From: an uncultured Actinomycetes bacterium
GTDB lineage: Bacteria > Actinomycetota > Thermoleophilia > Miltoncostaeales > Miltoncostaeaceae
Direction of reading: 5' to 3'
DNA length: 5,477 nt
Assembly (NCBI GenBank): GCA_903928615.1
Contig: CAIYRJ010000283.1
Location: 1 to 5,477, forward strand
Every line of letters starts with the position of its first letter. The first letter of the stretch is position 1. Under the pieces are notes generated by a model, which saw nothing but the letters and a program-made list of their open reading frames with translations, did no database searches and was not told where the DNA came from. Position numbers and translations under genes: made by a program. Below are positions 4,815 to 5,477 of this stretch, in pieces.

Positions 4815-5477
4815 GCCTTCGGGCTGGCCATCCCTGCCTCCGGGCTCGCCGAGGTACCGACCACGATCGGTACCGGCAAGAAGACCTGCGTGCCCACGCG
4901 CGGGGCCTCGTGCAAGGGGATCACCCACCACCGGGTCAACCTGGCCGGGCGTGACCTTCGCGGCGTGCACTTTCATGGCACGAGGCTCCACCACGCGGAC
5001 TTCCGTCAGGCCGACCTTCGCGGCGCGCGGTTCGACGGCGCGAGCCTGCGGGGAGCCGACTTCAGCGGAGCGAAGCTCAAGGGCGCGTACTTCGGGGCGC
5101 CGAGGACCACCCGCAAAGATGCGAACGCGTCATGGCTGCCGCCTGGCTGCAACCCGAACTGCTCAGGCGCGAACCTCGCCGGCGCGAACTTCACCTTCAC
5201 GAACTTGCTTGACGCAAACCTCGCTAGCGCGAACCTCGCTGGCGCGAACCTGACCTACACGAACCTCGCTGGCGCGAACCTCTCTCGTGCGAACCTCGCT
5301 GGCGCGAACCTCACGTACGCCAGCCTCACCTCTGCGAATGTCAGCTACGCGAATCTCATGAGCACGCACCTGGCCGGCGCGTCCCTTTCTTCGGCGAACC
5401 TCATCGGCGCATATCTCATTGGCGCGACCCTCACCGGCGCGTATCTCGAGGGCGCGGACCTCACCGGCGCGAACCTC
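4779..5477 (+). CDS. Secreted two-block pentapeptide-repeat protein (partial, C-terminus off window)
   Basis: The frame from the GTG at 4779 stays open to the last base, giving 233 residues with no stop. The start (M/V)HLRTTAILA matches the preceding lipoprotein, but the hydrophobic segment ends IPASGLA-EVP around residues 18-27 with no lipobox cysteine, so a conventional signal peptidase I cleavage near residue 24 is predicted and the protein should be released or wall-associated. TCVPTRGASC (C37, C45) precedes a first block of about 11 pentapeptides (53-107), rich in Arg, His and Asp and with Phe alternating as central residue. A linker at 108-130 contains CNPNC (C124, C128). A second block of at least 20 pentapeptides (131 on) is richer in uncharged ANLAG-type units, with frequent Tyr and Thr. 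The CNPNC-plus-block arrangement mirrors DCYPNC in the lipoprotein, supporting common descent. The gene lies 25 bp after its neighbour, probably in one transcript. Function unknown. Confidence 0.9.
   Translation, partial: MHLRTTAILATAAFGLAIPASGLAEVPTTIGTGKKTCVPTRGASCKGITHHRVNLAGRDLRGVHFHGTRLHHADFRQADLRGARFDGASLRGADFSGAKLKGAYFGAPRTTRKDANASWLPPGCNPNCSGANLAGANFTFTNLLDANLASANLAGANLTYTNLAGANLSRANLAGANLTYASLTSANVSYANLMSTHLAGASLSSANLIGAYLIGATLTGAYLEGADLTGANL
4935..5099 (+). repeat. First pentapeptide block of the second protein
   Basis: Eleven 15-bp units encode degenerate pentapeptides such as VNLAG, RDLRG, ADFRQ and ADFSG. They are more diverged at both DNA and protein level than the second block, suggesting an older array that is no longer being homogenised. 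Confidence 0.8.
5169..5477 (+). repeat. Second pentapeptide block of the second protein (runs off window)
   Basis: At least 20 units of 15 bp encode ANLAG-, ANLTY- and AYLIG-like pentapeptides up to the window end. Within it, three consecutive 30-bp units (5232-5261, 5262-5291, 5292-5321) share their first 20 bases exactly and differ in the last 10, encoding NLAGANL followed by variable TYT, SRA and TYA. Confidence 0.85.

Noticed and set aside
3821..4939. 372-codon minus-strand frame rich in [13 protein letters not shown] repeats
   Set aside because: It is antisense to the 15-bp pentapeptide repeats, which cannot produce stops in that frame, and its C-terminus (ATGLEPATLSLGS) is the antisense-tRNA artefact. 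The plus strand has signal peptide, ribosome-binding site and correct repeat chemistry.

Overview
This high-GC window most resembles a chromosome segment of a deep-branching or uncultured actinobacterium. The clues are five GTG starts among six genes, 5'-most genes with no Shine-Dalgarno sequence but a TAnnnT box 6-8 nt before the start (the actinobacterial leaderless pattern), and actinobacterial-looking ArgS and phosphoesterase sequences. The lineage is an inference from style and was not tested by any search.

Left arm, minus strand (1-1594): a two-gene operon reading leftward. A calcineurin-like metallophosphoesterase (857-1594) overlaps by a GTGA tetranucleotide the start of a NifS/IscS-like class V aminotransferase-fold protein (860 to beyond base 1). 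The fold signatures of the second protein are clear. However, the lysine that should carry pyridoxal phosphate is threonine, and two other cofactor-contact residues are replaced, so it is probably not an ordinary cysteine desulfurase.

Centre, plus strand (1595-3867): a translation cluster. A 19-bp gap separates the phosphoesterase from divergently read rlmH (23S rRNA pseudouridine-1915 methyltransferase). The gap holds one near-symmetric TACAGTA box that can serve as -10 element for both genes. rlmH is followed after 11 bp by argS (arginyl-tRNA synthetase), then by a tRNA-Gly(CCC) gene.

Right arm, plus strand (3868-5477): a roughly 240-bp non-coding gap, then two adjacent exported pentapeptide-repeat proteins. 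The first (4106-4753) is a complete predicted lipoprotein. The second (4779 to beyond the window end) has an ordinary secretory signal and two pentapeptide blocks. They share a near-identical leader, ribosome-binding site and signal-peptide start, and a Cys-x-Pro-Asn-Cys motif just before a pentapeptide block. They therefore look like tandem paralogues sent to different cell locations. Their 15-bp coding repeats leave many false open frames on all strands, and the tRNA also yields the familiar spurious ORFs.

The strongest leads are the lysine-less NifS-like protein, the compact two-way promoter, and the exported pentapeptide pair with cysteine caps.
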